From Caccousia sp900752115 (lineage in GTDB: Bacteria; Bacillota; Clostridia; Oscillospirales; Acutalibacteraceae): DNA of 5,952 nucleotides. The notes beneath the pieces were generated by a model that saw nothing but the letters and a program-made list of their open reading frames with translations, was not told the DNA's origin and did no database searches. A program made the translations under genes and the position numbers. The DNA is taken from NCBI GenBank assembly GCA_902472225.1, contig CABRNB010000138.1, positions 1 to 5,952 on the forward strand, read 5' to 3'. Positions 5,533 through 5,952 of this stretch are shown piece by piece. Position 1 is the first letter of the stretch. Each line of letters starts with the position of its first letter.

Positions 5533-5952
5533 CTACTTCTGTCGAGCCTGCACACACCAGCGGTAATCCGGCTGATTCATCACGCAGGTGACAAGGGTGA
5601 TGATGTTCTCCGTGCTGTCGTTTAGGACGCTGGTATCGTCCACGCCGATCTTACTGACAGAGTACACTTCATAGCTGTGTGTGCCGAGCTGGGTAGTCAG
5701 CTTGATGGTGTCGCCAATGTCAAGGGTATGAATTTTGCCAAAGTGATTGTTGACACCGCGATTGTGGCCCGCGATAGCCACATTGCCCTCCCAGATGGAG
5801 GTGCTGGCAAAATGGCCTGCGCCCTTGCGGAGTGCGTCTGCGTCTGTCCCCTGATACACCTTGACAGACAGACCGAGGGTGGGGATTTTCAGCGTACCGA
5901 GATAGCCGCCGCTGTAATAGAGGTCTTTTGTGACTGCCGTGTACTTGCTCTG
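5533..5952 (-). CDS. Sortase, class D-like, N-terminus outside window
   Basis: The frame is open from the right edge to a TAG at 5533-5535, giving the last 139 residues of an exported cysteine transpeptidase that cleaves sorting signals and links surface proteins to the cell wall. In fragment numbering, residues 19-33 (GTLKIPTLGLSVKVY) are the typical first core strands. The catalytic His63 is in AIAGHNRG, Cys123 in TLVTC and Arg131 in YRWCVQA, each in the expected order and spacing. The short C-terminus without a membrane segment suggests an N-terminal anchor, as in class D or B enzymes; the TLVTC box and compact size favour class D. A GTG at 5859 is not the start, because conserved sortase sequence continues upstream of it. 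The likely substrate class is represented by the adhesin downstream, but the pairing is inferred from proximity. Confidence 0.9.
   Translation of the reverse strand, partial: QSKYTAVTKDLYYSGGYLGTLKIPTLGLSVKVYQGTDADALRKGAGHFASTSIWEGNVAIAGHNRGVNNHFGKIHTLDIGDTIKLTTQLGTHSYEVYSVSKIGVDDTSVLNDSTENIITLVTCVMNQPDYRWCVQARQK

Noticed and set aside
5533..5859. A complete 108-residue protein starting at GTG 5859
   Set aside because: The same frame continues to the window edge with conserved sortase strands (LGTLKIPTLGLSVKV), so the GTG is an internal Val codon and the gene is partial.

Overview
This window looks like a surface-adhesion locus of a Gram-positive gut-type Clostridia (Oscillospiraceae-like). 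That placement is an inference from mid-range GC, strong AGGAGG-type ribosome binding sites, intrinsic terminators with U-tracts, a sortase, and a thioester/Cna_B adhesin. No rRNA, tRNA or marker gene is present to fix the taxon. All four supported genes lie on the minus strand, so transcription runs from high to low coordinates.

Layout in transcription order: (1) 5952-5533, the C-terminal 139 residues of a sortase, class D-like, with its His, Cys and Arg catalytic residues; its N-terminus is outside the window. (2) 5532-5451, a short gap with a long imperfect hairpin and nested direct repeats. (3) 5450-4116, a complete AAA_14/DUF4143-type ATPase of unknown role, followed within 2 nt by a strong intrinsic terminator. 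(4) 4080-4021, a compact promoter with a consensus -35 box, a 17-bp spacer and a perfect palindrome that overlaps the -10 box. (5) 4020-3241, a secreted CAP/SCP-domain protein with an N-terminal copper-amine-oxidase-N-like domain. (6) 3223-3194, an intrinsic terminator. (7) 3166-1, a very large secreted adhesin: signal peptide, thioester domain, Gly/Pro linker, then eight complete Cna_B/prealbumin-like repeats and part of a ninth. It runs off the left edge before any sorting signal. Because it has no stop codon in the window it is easily missed, although it fills more than half the sequence.

Working model (inference): the sortase may anchor surface proteins such as the adhesin, which would bind covalently to a host or matrix target through its Cys-Gln thioester and resist shear and proteolysis through intramolecular isopeptide bonds. 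The CAP protein would be exported with it. The CAP promoter with its operator-like palindrome is the only convincing promoter seen, and the terminator between CAP and adhesin leaves almost no room for a separate adhesin promoter. This suggests adhesin expression depends on read-through. The ATPase is separated from the CAP and adhesin genes by its own terminator and may be an unrelated resident gene. I see no CRISPR array, insertion sequence, RNA gene or clear new defence system.
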